64,000 nucleotides of DNA from Monomorium pharaonis (GCF_013373865.1 NC_050476.1:12489001-12553000); one strand, 5' to 3'; shown: positions 21,530-33,239, counted from the first letter of the stretch. The notes: generated by a model not told the origin, from the sequence alone. Made by a program: numbers and translations.

Positions 21530-22760
21530 GTACGATATACTGTGCGGATTATTCAAATAATCAAATAACGTGATTCGTTGTTGTATTAAAGAACGTTGTG
21601 ATCTTATAAAATAAACTAATATTCAAGTGACGAACAATTCAACCTCATTTATTTACACATCCACAAACGCGGCGTGGATAGTAAAACATCCACGTCGATA
21701 CCACAAAACAGAATACGTATATATTACGAGGATGTTTTTAAAATTTGTAAAATTTTTACGTGGTTTCTACGTCAAATCTATGATTGCACCCACATAGATT
21801 CTAGTACCGTTTTGAGCGGATATCCACTGGAATATTCTCTCTGGATTTCACGATGCTTATCCACGTACCGTGGATATCACTGTTTTATTAGGACATGTAG
21901 TCATAAGCATCAAGTGTTCATAGGTCATCACGATGTTAGTTTGCGTAGAAATTTTGAGGTGAAACATCATCGGTAGTGGCTGACAATTGGATGGAAGACC
22001 ATTTTTCCGATTATAGAAATTAAATAATAGATGAATATGTGTAACTAGGTTTGGGTGACTACGTTTACCCAAGATTATAGAAATTAAGCGACACTAGATT
22101 TGGGAATTTAGGTATTTGCACGAAAATTGTACGAATTAAAAAATTTTTTTTTACTGGATTTGCTGTCCTAAAATTGGATAAATATATTTTTTAAATATTG
22201 GTTTAATATTATTGAACCAATATTAGTCCAATTGGTTATTTTATAAACCATTAATTTTAATTTTATTTAGTTAAAAAAATATAATAATTGAACTCTGGTA
22301 TTTTGCTAATACTTATTATGCTATCTATTTTGTTATTACTTAAGTGCAGTTTGACCTATGAAAAAATTAATTAATCTCTGCAGGCGTACAAAATAAGAAG
22401 AAAAATCCATGTAACTTCTCGCTTCTGACATTATCATTCAATATTGCTGCGGCGAGTATTCAAATTGATTATCTTATTTGCATGTGGTATTATTTTCTTT
22501 CAAACTGTGCCAGATTCAAAACACTTTCAAGCGCTATTCTCTCAACTCGTCATTACTACATTAAAAAAGGGATTTAGCACAAGCGCGTTGACGAAGTGCA
22601 GGCTGCGGGTCATATACAGCATGCCCGCTTAGCCTGCTCTCTCCGCGCACGCATTCATCGATAAAATCGGCACGCGTTTTTATCGACGGAATAGCAACCC
22701 GCACGGATAGGCAACCCGTTAGACTGCACTGTATTCAAGTGCAACACCCTGTACATAATA

Positions 22761-23135
22761 CGCGCACATACATGTTTCTGAAAGAAAAAAATTTTCTCAA
22801 AATAAAAAAAATACATTTACATACATAGACATTTTGAAAACAAATATGAATTGAGTGATTTTTCCGATTTTCGAGAGGTTTGCATCCGCCATATTTGGGC
22901 TGCTACTTTGAATTTTAAAATTATAGCTAAAAATTCGGCAAGACCATCCAGTAAAACCCCTATATACCAATTTTGGGTAAACGTGAATGTTTGGGTAAAC
23001 AGTTCCTGAAATATCATGCTCGAGCATATAAATATGTCTCTCGTCCTGAAAAGGTTAGAACAAGATTTTTCGGCAGAAAAACTGTATTTTCATAAAATTC
23101 CTCAGATTTTGTACAGTTTTAAATGTTGTATTCAA
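22761..23135. other. Unassigned stretch next to the Penelope-like palindrome
   Basis: AT-rich sequence with a CATCCGCCATATTTGGG phrase similar in style to 10510-10920. No gene was recognised. Confidence 0.4.
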
Positions 23136-24738
23136 ATAATAAATGTTGAACAATTGACTTTGTGGCAAAATTTTCGTTTATTACAGAAACAACGTTTCGA
23201 CCCTTGATTTGGGTCTTCTTCGGGTTATAATAATATTAATTGGAAAATGTTTGATATAACAGCTTGATAGATTCGGACCAAACGAATTATAAGGTCACGT
23301 TTTAAAATAGAAGTATTGTCGATATAAACAATAAGAAGATTTAGTCAATATAAGTAGCATTAAATACGTTAATGATATAAGTTATAAAGAGAATAGGTTA
23401 TAGAGTAATCCGCGACGAAAACCAACAAATCGTGAGATTATAATAGTATCAACAGATTGGTAAAAACTTACATGTCTGCGTCAATATTAAATTATAAATG
23501 CACTGTAGTTGTGTGATGTACATATTATCTGTTTAGTAATTCTTTGTCAAAAAATTATAAAACGTGTCGAGTTTACGGTACGGCGGTAGCAACCAATATG
23601 AAGATCAAAACGAATGTGATGTGATAACAAGGTATAGAAAGTAAACATTCAAGTATTTTTGATATTATATACGGTATTCAAACATTCAGTGTCCTTTTGT
23701 AAGTTAATAGAATTTTTATTCTTTTTTTATGAAAAACATCTTGGCAATCTCCCTTTTTCTTCTATTTTTTTCACTAAAGATACCGCAAATAATAAAAGTT
23801 TGACAATGTAAAATGGGGGATTTGATACTAGAAGATACATAACGTTTCCATACATAAAGGGCGTTAGTGATGGTATTGGCCACTGTCTAAGAAAAGTGGG
23901 AATTAATACACTTTTACGGTTCCAAAAAAATTAGACCTTGTTATAAACAAGGGCAAAGACAAGTTGTGTAGATCAAAGAAAACTGATGTTGTGTATCGCT
24001 TGATGTGCAATGGCTGTGGTGCATCCTACATTGACAATCTCCAAAAATATTATATAGTCAAAAAAATAGAAGAAAAAGGGAGATTGCCGAGATATTCTTC
24101 ATAAAAAAAAAAATAATAAAAATTCTATTAATTTACAAAAAGACACTGAATGATTGAACACCGTATATAACAGAATTATCAAAGATGCTTGAATGTTTAC
24201 TTTCTATATCTTGTTATCACATTACATTCGTTTTGATCTTCATATCGGTTGCCGTACCGTATCTATCATACCGCCGTATATATCATACCGCCGTACCGTA
24301 AACTCGAGACGTTTCATAATTTTTCGACAAAGAATTACTAAACAGATAATATGTACATCACACGACTACAGTACATTTATAATTTACTATTGACGCAGAC
24401 ATGTAAGTTTTTACTAATCTATTGATACTATTATAATCTCACGATTTGTTTGTTTTCGTCGTGGTTTACTCTATAACCTATTCTCTTTGTAATTTAAATC
24501 ATTAATGTATTTAATGCTACTTATATTGACTAAATCTTCTTATTGTTTATATCGACGATACTTCTATTTTAGAACGTGACTTTGTAATTCGTTTGGTCTG
24601 AATCTATCAAGTTGTTATGTCGAACATTTTCCAATTAATATTATTATAACCTGAAGAGAACCCAAATCAAGGTCGAAACATCGTTTCTGTAATAAACGAA
24701 AATTTTGCCAGGAAGTCGATTGTTTCAACATTTATTAA
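23136..24738. mobile_element. Penelope-like element remnant in palindromic form
   Basis: Two arms of about 640-680 bp (23136-23773 and 24058-24738) are reverse complements and surround a 280-bp centre. The centre carries the tail of a Penelope-like protein on the plus strand. The arms contain GACCCAAATCAAGG, a GAAAC motif and TTTCTGTAATAAACGAAAAT, sequences I associate with the LTR-like ends of such elements. Inverted terminal copies are a known feature of this group, which arises from unusual integration. Most of the reverse transcriptase is missing. Confidence 0.65.
23833..24038 (+). pseudogene. GIY-YIG endonuclease domain remnant of a Penelope-like element
   Basis: One frame reads YITFPYIKGVSDGIGHCLRK and ends at a stop. 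A second frame reads KDKLCRSKKTDVVYRLMCNG, followed by CGASYID. The pattern VVYRLMCxxCGASYI corresponds to the start of the GIY-YIG nuclease that Penelope-like elements use for target cleavage, with the usual YIG changed to YID. The domain is cut off after this motif, where the right palindrome arm begins. It is inactive. Confidence 0.65.
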
Positions 24739-25148
24739 TAGTTTATCATCATTGGCGACTATAAAAGTTTCCTCAGTTATTTTTGTTATATTCATGTTTA
24801 GTAGGTTCAAAACTATAAATATAAATTGGTTTCATGCAAATGCTTTATGATCAAATTTCGGCCACTTTTGGATATTGTTCTTTCGTCTGGACGTAAACGA
24901 CCCCCGTTTATAATTTACGTATATCAAGTGTCTAGATAAATCAATTTTTTAAATTTTTTACATTTTTGTTAAGAATCTTTGCTTTATGCGTTAATTATGC
25001 ACAATAAGAGCGGCCTCATCGATTTTAATGACCTTGATATATGTTGTCGGGTCATTATTCTAAACAACTTTTTTCTATACATGTTACCGTCGCTTGGTCT
25101 TAGTTTTTGAGTTATACACAAAAATTTATTAGCAATAAAGGTTTAATA

Positions 25149-26282
25149 TTAGGTGTACAACTTTGCTTTCGCTGTTTTCCAATAGATGGCTGTAGCGGTA
25201 AGTGGTGGTCGAAATAAATAGATCGTAGGCATCATACAATAAATTCAGGAATTTGTAAAAATAACGTCATCGAAATATTAGTCAATTTGTGTCTGCATCG
25301 TAAAGTTATTCTCGATTGAAAATGTCAGCTTACGAGTTAAATTCTCGTCATCTGCGGGAGGTTTTAATTTTTTGCTTCAATATGAAGAAATCTGCGGCTG
25401 AGGCTCATCGAATGCTCTCAAATACGTATGGTGAGGCCGCTATTAGTAAAAGAACGTGCCAAGAGTGGTTTCAATGCTTCAAGAACAGTGATTTTGACGT
25501 CGAAGACCGGCATGGCGGTGGAAGAGAGAAGATTTTCGAAGATGCAGAATTGGAGGCATTACTTGATCAAGACTCGTGTCAAATGTAAGGAGAATTGGTA
25601 AGATCATTGAAAGTAAGTCAACAAGCCATTTCAAAAAGCTTGAAAGTCATGGGAATGATTCAGAAGCAAGGAAATTCGGTGCCGTACGAGTTGAAGCCGA
25701 GAGATGTTGAACGGCGTTTGTTTGCTTGTGAACAGCTGCTTGTAAGGCAAAGACAGAAGGGATTTCTGCATTGTATTGTGACTGGGGACGAAAAATGGGT
25801 TTATTACGATAATCCCAAGCGCAAAAAATCATAAGAACTTCTCGGGTATGCTTCCATGTCGACGGCTAAATCAAATATTCACGGCTCCAAGGTCATGCTC
25901 TGTTTTGGTGGGACCAGCTCGGCGTAGTGTATTAAGAACTACTAAAACCGACTGAAACAATCATAGGCGATCGGTATCGAAAGCAATTGATGCGTTTGAG
26001 TCAAGCACTGAAAGACAAATGCCGCAATACAACGATAGACATGATAAAGTGATTTTGCAGCATGACAATGCTCGACTCCATGTCGCAAAGCCCGTCAAAA
26101 CATACTTGGAAACGTTGAAATGGGAAGTCCTACTCTACCCGCCGTATTCTCCGGATATTGCTCCCTCTGACTATCACTTGTTTCGATTAATGACACACGG
26201 GCTGACCAGCACTTCCGTTCTTATGAAGAAGTCAAAAACTGAAGACGAGCAACCGGTCTTTCCCTCCCTTGTCCTATATTAA
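25149..26282 (+). pseudogene. Mariner element with broken transposase
   Basis: A TTAGGTGTACAACTTTGC end, preceded by TA, starts the element. An ATG at 25322 opens a mariner transposase with the amino-terminal DNA-binding region (HLREVLIFCFNMKKSAAEAH) and the hinge-like WFQCFKNSDFDVEDRHGGG. The catalytic blocks are VTGDEKWVYYDNP, then HDNARLHVAKPV, then YSPDIAPSDYHLF, the D,D34D signature of mariner. Stops occur near 25586 and 25832, a frameshift lies at about 26200, and the middle is scrambled. The 3' end and right terminal repeat are missing and are replaced by an R1-like fragment. It is inactive. Confidence 0.85.
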
Positions 26283-26611
26283 GAGCTGGATCGGTCTATG
26301 TCAAACGGACCGACTGGAGGGGTGGGGCTCTTCTACTTGGAAGACACTCGTCCCGCTCCCCCGGAGCGACGCGCGTTACCTGGTGGCGCGCTGGCGTGGG
26401 GGGCCCCCCCGGCAGTTATGCTGGATAGCGATTCCCGCGGGGCCCCTCAAAACACGCGGACATGGCCACCCGAGGTGGGTTTAGTGGGTAGTACGGGTAT
26501 TGCACGTGAGCGGGAAAGGCTTAGCCTTCCCGCTCACAAACCCGTAAGTCCCACATACCCGGGCGGCAAGGGTATGCGTAAATGCATTCCCACCTCGTAA
26601 AACAAAAAAAA
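26283..26611 (+). mobile_element. 5'-truncated R1-like non-LTR retrotransposon tail
   Basis: The sequence is GC-rich and ends in an A-rich tail (AAAACAAAAAAAA). It contains CTTGGAAGACACTCG and GGGTTTAGTGGGTAG, then CCCACATACCCGGGCGG and AATGCATTCCCACCTCG just before the tail. I recognise this as the 3' end of R1-clade elements. Only the last part of ORF2 and the 3' UTR remain. Its 5' truncation joins the broken mariner directly. Confidence 0.6.
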
Positions 26612-26860
26612 GTTAGGAAAAATTACGGGCAGGGGACTTTGCCTCTCACCCGCCGACGCGTTCTCATTAGTGGCCAAGGACTATCCCCTGTTCATGCTCA
26701 TGTCACTGCATAATTACCAATAAATTTTTGTGTATAATTCAAAAACTAAGGCCGAGTGATGGTAACATGTATAGGAAAATGTTATTTAAAATAATGATCC
26801 TGACAACATATATCAAGGTCATTCAAATCGGTAAGATCGCCATTACTGTGCATAATTATC

Positions 26861-27702
26861 CCTTATGCCTTAAAAATAAAGATAAGGAAACATAGTTCTG
26901 TTGCGCAAAATGCAGTAAACGTATATACGAAGATCACCGATTGGCATGCTGTAGCGATTGATTTTTGTGATTTATTTATAAAAAATCTAATTAGCGAAGA
27001 GTATTAAATGTAACTATTTTTAAGTTTTTAATAATAAAATTTTATTGAAATAAAAAGTACTTATTTTCTCGTAAAATACATTTATTTGCATGCAAAATAG
27101 CTTTCTTCATGATCAAAACTTAATTAAGCACTTTCTTCTATTGTGTTGTATTCTAATATTATTTTCTTAAAAGTATAATTTTTTTTGCTTAATTTTTTTT
27201 GATTTTTTGATTTCGGTAATTTGTTTCAAAGTTACAATTTTTTAACCAAAATAGTATGTTTTCTACGTTTTACTTTGTTTACATAAACAAATGATTTAAA
27301 TAAATTATTTTTTATTACTTTTTAAAATGGATTTACAAAATAAGAGCTTTTTAAGTTATACAAATTTTTTCAGATTTTTAAAACCTATAATTTGATGCAC
27401 TGGACTATAACTCGTTCACACGATTAAAGTGTCGAAAAAACATGTACACAATAATACTTAAAATAAGTACTAATTACTGATAAATATTAATCACCAATTT
27501 AATATTGTCTAGTATATTTTTATAAGAGACTACAATAATTACCTACTTAATATTTTTTAAATTTTAATATTTTTAAAATAAATGTTTTTGAAACAAGAAT
27601 ATATTTCTGTGTTTTGTGTTACAGTTTAAGAAATTTAAATAAAATTAATAAAGATTTATTATAAGTATTATATAATAAGAATTATAAGTATATTTTACTT
27701 AC
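26861..27702. other. AT-rich stretch, no gene seen
   Basis: Strongly AT-rich with many T and A runs. It lies downstream of the exon at 27928-27703 on the minus strand, so it would be intron. No repeat boundary was recognised. Confidence 0.5.
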
Positions 27703-27928
27703 GCAGATTGTGTCTTCGTGTTGTTTGTCGTCATGTTCAATGATATTCGCGTGTAGATATTTTTATTGTAAAAACGCACTGAAGAAGTGCTCCACGGATC
27801 ACCACTGCGACCGATGTACAGCTCTTCTTGATTTTCATACATATTATTATTCATATACGAAGAATCGTAATTTGCCTGGCCTGTTCTGGTATCTCCGAGT
27901 ATTTTATAAACATCTGGCGTACCGTTAC
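27703..27928 (-). CDS. Internal exon of an unidentified (possibly phospholipase A2) gene
   Basis: On the minus strand a CATTTACAG acceptor and a GTAAGT donor bound 226 bases that stay open for 74 codons in one frame. The peptide includes NGTPDVYKILGDTRTGQANY, MYENQEELYIGRSGDPWST and NMTTNNTKTQSA. The last contains two N-glycosylation sequons, which would suit a secreted or extracellular protein. No domain was recognised. The exon ends with two bases of a codon, and the phospholipase exon at 11651 begins with the third base, so the phases are compatible on the same strand. It could therefore encode the propeptide of that enzyme. One match in three is expected by chance, so this remains a hypothesis. 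Being coding is more certain than its gene assignment. Confidence 0.6.
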
Positions 27929-28499
27929 CTGTAAATGTTATAAGTGATTATGCCTAGGGTCTCGTCCGGATGGACTTTAACTATGTAGTAGTGCATTCCT
28001 ACATGTCGCATCAACAGAATTTTAAAAATAAAAAATGAAAACGCGTCCTAAGGACCGTCTGGGATCCGTGCGCGCCTTAGATACGCGTACGTCCGCCATA
28101 ACTCTTCATTGTTTTTCTGTTCGTCGATCAACACAGATCAGCACGTCGGTCTTTCCGGTTCTCTTAGCTGTTTTCTTTTCCTTTTTTTTTGAGACCAATT
28201 ATAGGTAAGTCCTCGCGGAAATACCGTTTTAGAAATACCTAGATCTCTAGAAGTCATAAACGGCACAAGTGTGGTTCTCCTCGGGATTCCTCAGGCGATG
28301 GAAGAAAATCGCATGATCCGAAAAAAATCGGATCGTATTCCCGAAAAGCTTCTCTCTCAGTTTCTCTGGATTGTATCTTGGAGCTTCTAGACTATCAAGG
28401 AAATCTCTGCAATTGAAGCGAATTTGCATGTCCCCGCGGTGATTCTGTATAATGCACTGGCGGATACTTCCTCTCATCCTTCTGAAGGTCAGTGTCCAG

Positions 28500-29626
28500 C
28501 GGACATCATGACGTCGCAAATAGATCTAGAGCCTGTAAAGAACGTAACTGAGTTGTCTCAGAGCCCTGATTCTGTCCCGGTGCAGCCCCAGCCGGAGGAG
28601 GCTACGTTGTCACAAACAATTGCCTTTGTGCTGCAAACGGAAGGTAAGTGCTTAGATGAGGTCTTGGACGGTTCTCAGGAACCAGGGCATCATACCAGGT
28701 GCGTTCTCTTGTCGATCCTTTTTGTTGATCCATCCACAAATTGGCATAGAAGGAACGATTCCGATTGAGTTCTCGATAGCGTTTATTTATTACACCTTAC
28801 TTCTTTAGATTCTATCTCGGACGCTCGGGACCGTAACGTGTTCTTCGCTCTTTCCCCTTCTTTCCTGACGCTATCTTAAACAAGTCGTCTAAGAGGGCTT
28901 TTGAGCTTTTTGACTCTTGTATTGACTCGCCCACTGCTTTGTCGTGGGATCATACTGCGCTCGCTTTTGCTCGTGATACCGTTCACAATCGTCTTTTGGA
29001 CACTCTGAGGACTTATTTACTTTCCGAGCACGAGGTTAAGGGTAATCTCTTGATTCTGGGCCTTCCTAAAATTAATAAGGTTTTACTGCCTACCTTGAAG
29101 GGTTCAGCATCGGCTCTAAAGCGAGGCAAAATCTAGGCTACGCATCAATCTCAGTTTGCGGCGGTCTTGAATGCGTTCGGCTTAGCAGTTTCGGAGTTGA
29201 TGTCAGAGGAAATAGACCAGCTATTACCTGAAGAAGGAAGGAAGGCTCTTCAATGTTGCTGAAAGAATCCACTTAGTCGTTGACTTTCAGTACCGTCTCT
29301 CGTTACAGAGACGAGTCTTTATCAAACCAGCCTTGAACTTTTTGAGAAAAAATACGGCGGACTCGGCCCCGATTGACGAATGGCTCTTTGGTTGCTCTTG
29401 TACAGAGGAGATTAAGGAGGCCAAGGCCTGCGAAAAAGTTGCCAGGGAGCTGAGTTCCAAACTCAAACCCCTCATCAGCAAGCAGCCTCTCACCAACTTT
29501 CTCGAGTACAGCCACAACCTAAGTTTATTTCGACTCTGGGAAACTCGAAAAGCCCCACTTGCCAGAACAATCCTTCACCTCGACGGAGTGGGGCTTGGCA
29601 GTCGAGGGACAGGACTCGAAAATTAG
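28500..29626 (+). pseudogene. DIRS-like ORF1 (Gag-like) remnant
   Basis: Successive frames read MTSQIDLEPVKNVTELSQSP, then SWDHTALAFARDTVHNRLLD, then AVLNAFGLAVSELMSEEIDQ and RRVFIKPALNFLRKNTADSA. The last block continues with PIDEWLFGCSCTEEIKEAK, a pattern typical of the ORF1 protein in DIRS-type elements. Frameshifts and stops (for example near 29136 and 29262) separate the blocks. It is not functional. Confidence 0.6.
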
Positions 29627-29639
29627 CTTTGCGCCATCG

Positions 29640-29962
29640 TCGTTAAAAGAGGTGAGACTGACTGGTAACCTAACAAATTTTGTTCATGCCTGGGAACGTA
29701 TTACTTCGGATTCTGAAATTCTCAACGCTGTACGGAGCTACAGGATTCCTTTTTTTTCTCCACCATCAATGCTCGTTTCTCAACGAACCAAACTTTACCT
29801 CTTTAGTCGAAGCCTATTGCGACGCGGAAATCCAGCGCCTTATTAATAAAGGTGCCATTACTCAGGTAGAGCCATCGAAGGACCAATTCCTGTCTTCTTT
29901 TTTCTTGATTGAAAAAGCTTCGCGTGGGTGCAGGAGGGAGGCCGAAGGCTCCCCTTGCACCA

Positions 29963-30012
<50 letters not shown>

Positions 30013-31280
30013 TGCGTGCGCGCGCTTGCGCGTGTGTGTATGTATCCGTTTCTTTTTGTGTCCAACTGAACGGTGTGCAAGTGAGCGGTGTGCAACTGAA
30101 CGGTGTGCAAATGAACGATGTCCAAAAGCACTGTGTCTAAATGAACGGGGTGCAAATAAACGGTGCGCAAGATATCGTGTCCAAAAACATCGTGTGCAAA
30201 TGCACCATGTCCATTTGAACCGTGTCCAAGTGAGTGCCACCTAAATTTTTTGCCCTAGAAGAATCTTCGAATAATTTCTTGGCAGAAATTAAACTTCCCC
30301 TCTCACTCAAAAAGGATGTTCTTTGGTGGATTTCAGTTTTATCGGATCCTTACCAAAAGAATTTCATTCGTTCAGGCAATTATATCTTGTAAATTTTTTC
30401 AGTTGCATCACTCACCGGCTGGGGTACCTTATGGTCTGTTAAAAGTACTCATGGATGGTGATCTGAAGAAGATCGTCATTTTCATATCAACAATCTCGAA
30501 TTAAAGACAGCTCAAGTCTTATGCGTTCGCATGCCGAGACTGTGACATTCTTTTAAGGCTTGATAACACAACTACTTTGTCGTATATTCATCGTTTTGGT
30601 TTTATTATATTTCCTCTTCTTTCGTCGATTGCAAAAGATATCTGGCAATGGTGCGAGGAGAGATATATTTTTTTTGCATTCTACATGTCCTCGTCAGAGA
30701 ATGTTGTCGCTGATAACGAATCTCGGTGTTTGAATACAAATACTAAATGGTCTCTGTTAGAGGTAGTTTTTAATAAAATTTTGCAATGTTTCGGTCCTCT
30801 CGAAATTGACCTTTTTGCTTCCATTGTATGCTAAATGCGGCACTTACGTTTCCTGGCTTTCAGACCCCGGATCTTTTGCAGTCAACGCTTTTACTTTTTC
30901 TTGGGAAGGTTTTTTCTTTTATGGCTTCCCTCCTTTCATCTTGTTTTCGAGAGTGTTACGTAAAATTTTTGATGACAATGCCGAAGGTGTTGTCATTGCG
31001 CCATAGTGGCTTTCACAGCCCTGGTTCCCTTTTTTCCAGCGTATGTTAACTGAAAAATATTTAATATTCTCTCCGTCTAATAATCTTCTCTCCGTCTCTC
31101 TTAGGTCTTAACATTCAGCAGCAAACTTTCTTTCCCTGGCCGCAGGAAAATTATTCGGCCAGATTTTGAAGCGCGACGAATGTGATGTTAGCCTGGCTCG
31201 CCTCTTGTTTGCTAATTTTTATAATCGTCCAATTGTAGATTATGATGCGTTTGCTAATTCCATTTTATCTACGAGTTTTT
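29640..31280 (+). pseudogene. DIRS-like reverse transcriptase and RNase H remnant
   Basis: The amino end of the reverse transcriptase is seen at 29640-29918: AYCDAEIQRLINKGAITQV, then FLSSFFLIEKAS. A foldback element then interrupts it. After it come RNase H-like blocks near 30550-30830 (LDNTTTLSYIHRFG, EENVVADNESR-like SSENVVADNESR, LEIDLFAS) and a trailing region SDPGSFAVNAFTFSWEGFFF. The core YxDD part of the polymerase was not found and seems lost. Several stops make it inactive. Confidence 0.65.
29925..30241. mobile_element. 15-bp-unit foldback element inserted in the DIRS relic (locus B)
   Basis: A GC-rich core (GGGTGCAGGAGGGAGGCCGA, then AGGCTCCCCTTGCACC) is followed by a GT run at about 29965-30040 and one arm of about eleven degenerate 15-bp units, such as GAACGGTGTGCAAAT and CATCGTGTGCAAATG. 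The outer end GTGTCCAAGTGAGTGCCAC matches the inverted outer end of locus A. The other arm is missing or was never present. The insertion cuts the reverse transcriptase of the DIRS-like element. Confidence 0.7.
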
Positions 31281-31444
31281 TCTCTGCATAGCCTTTAACA
31301 AGACATTTTTTCTTTTCTTCTCGAAATTTTTCTTTTTTCAGTTATAAAAAAACCGACATGTCTTTATTTACTTGCTGCGGCCAGATAATTCGCGCTTTGA
31401 ACATTTACATAGTTAAAGTCTATCCGGACGAAACCCTCAGCATA

Positions 31445-31980
31445 ATTACGATCGAATTTTACTCATTGTCAGTGAATTTGTTTAATTCGTAAATTATAGA
31501 CCAAATAAATGACGTTAACGAGAGAAAAAGAGGGAGGAAAGAGGGAAAGAGAAGGGAGAGAGAGAGGAAGGAAGGCGGGAGGGAGATTGTACGACACTTA
31601 CGTAGTTATAAAACAATATATGCATAGAGTTATATAACTGTCATACTTATATTATTAATGAAACGAAAATAATTTAGTGTAATAAATTTAACCTTAGAAC
31701 AAGAAACTTATATTTTTTACCTCAAACGTCACACTGGGTTGTAAATGTACTCAATTCCTTCTTAAGTGTTCTGCATTAAACAGATTGAAATTAATATTGT
31801 GCTATATGAATCTATTCGTTTTTTTAATGATAAAAACGATGATATAATCCATATAATTAGTTAACTCAGATACGTTAAACATTTATTTAAATAAAATAAT
31901 ATTTAAAAAATTGCAAAATTGAGTTTTTTTAAATCTATCATATTTTTGTCAATTGTAAACGAATTTAAGGAAAAAAATGT
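31445..31980. other. AT-rich stretch with a purine-rich run
   Basis: A purine-rich GA tract occupies about 31520-31590, and the rest is AT-rich. No gene was seen. Confidence 0.5.
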
Positions 31981-33151
31981 TTGGAGCCAAAAATTAAAAT
32001 AACAGCTTATAGAAATAGAGAGCAAGATATTCTTTCGTATTTTAGTCAAAATGAAGAGTTTGTTTATTGCAATGATATTGCCGGACTTCTTTCCAAAATG
32101 GGTTTAACTGAATATAAACCTGAGTCTTTCCGATTTTTCATTGACAGTAACAAAAGAAGCTTGAAGTGTGTCTTACTGCCCAATGGAAATCACTACGCTC
32201 CTGTACCAATCGGCTACTCAACAAAACTTAAAGAAGAATATCAAAATATAAAGATGGTCTTGCAGAAAATTCGTTATGAAGAACACCAGTGGGTTGTTTG
32301 TGTTGACTTAAAAATGGTAAATTTCTTACTTGGGCAACAAAGTGGATACACCAAGTACCCTTGCTTCATTTGTATGTGGGATAGTAAAGCAAAAAAAGAT
32401 CATTGGACAAAAACGACATGGCCATTACGAGAAAGTTTGACAGTAGGTACAGCGAACGTTATAAACCAGCCTTTGCTCGACAGGAATAAAATTATTATTC
32501 CACCACTACATATAAGATTGGGTCTTATGAAACAATTTGTCAAAGCCTTAGATAAAGAAGGAAAATGCTTTCAATACATTGCAAAATTTTTTCCCCAAAT
32601 AAGCATGGAGAAATTGAAAGCAGGCATTTTTGATGGACCACAAATTCGAAAGCTGGTTAAAGATTTGGATTTTTTGAAATCAATGACTTTAGCCTGTGAA
32701 AATTGTTGTTGTGTGCGTAAGTTTTTCTCATCTTCACTTCCACTGCTGAAACATGAGGTACAGTCAAGGTTTATTTTATTGTCATTAGAATGATGTTGAA
32801 AGTTCTGTGTGGTCCAGTTTTGTTTTAATCTGTCAGGAATTTTTAGGCAATAAAAAATCTGAGAATTACAAAGGGCTGGTACAAAATATGCTACAAAATT
32901 TCCAAAAGTTGGGTACTAATATGAGCATTAAAATTCACCTTTATATGCACTTGGACCGATTTCCAGAAAACCTTGGTGATTTAAGCGAGCAGCAAGGAGA
33001 GCGATTTCAGCAAGATATTAGAACAATGGAAAAAAGATATAATCAAAGTAGATGGGATAGACACATGATGACAGACTACTGTTGGAACCTCATGCGTGAT
33101 TGTTCACAGACGCACAGAAGAAAATCGTATAAACGACATTTTACTGAAGTA
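31981..33151 (+). pseudogene. Fragment of a multi-copy arthropod transposon-like gene of unknown function
   Basis: A long reading frame lacks an ATG start and reads EPKIKITAYRNREQDILSYF, FRFFIDSNKRSLKCVLLPNG, VDLKMVNFLLGQQSGYTKYP and FICMWDSKAKKDHW. Later come PPLHIRLGLMKQFVKALDKE, LKAGIFDGPQIRKLVKDL and, after 32789, EFLGNKKSENYKGLV, HLDRFPENLGDLSEQQGERF and MMTDYCWNLMRD. I recognise this as a protein family present in many copies in insects and other invertebrates and usually left uncharacterised. Between about 32705 and 32788 the frame is broken, by a short intron (GTGCGTAAG ... CATTAG) or by decay. The amino terminus is absent, so a truncated copy is most likely. Confidence 0.6.
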
Positions 33152-33154
33152 TAA

Positions 33155-33176
33155 ACACACACACTTACGCACGCAC

Positions 33177-33239
<63 letters not shown>

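Larger units (their letters stand above)
20243..22760. other. Repeat-rich intergenic stretch
   Basis: No coding gene was recognised. ATCCACGTGGATG-like palindromic phrases cluster at 20296-20380 and 21655-21875 and may mark the two ends of one inserted element. A TATAAAAA near 21057 precedes a GC-richer segment. A TA dinucleotide run lies at 21498-21524. Near 22750 the phrase CAACACCCTGTA resembles a mariner-type terminus without a visible partner. Confidence 0.45.
24990..26860. mobile_element. Long-TIR foldback element, copy 2, with nested mariner and R1-like tail
   Basis: The outer arms match copy 1 at 12459-14121. The left arm starts TTAATTATGCACAATAAGAG and the right ends CTGTGCATAATTAT, with ATATATGTTGTC and GTATAGRAAA phrases inside each arm. 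It encloses a mariner remnant (25149-26282) and the tail of an R1-like LINE (26283-26611). The inner palindromic phrase ACCCGCCGACGCGTTCTC near 26650 matches the equivalent place in copy 1. No transposase of its own is visible. Confidence 0.75.
27949..31444 (+). mobile_element. DIRS-like retrotransposon, decayed, with inverted terminal repeats
   Basis: The left end TATGCCTAGGGTCTCGTCCG (27949 onwards) and its 39-bp continuation are matched in inverted form at 31406-31444, with about four differences. Between them lie an ORF1-like region and reverse transcriptase / RNase H-like regions in the order expected for DIRS elements, which carry inverted ends and integrate by tyrosine recombinase. The recombinase domain was not recognised. 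The element carries many stops and frameshifts, and a foldback element is inserted at about 29925-30241. Confidence 0.7.
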
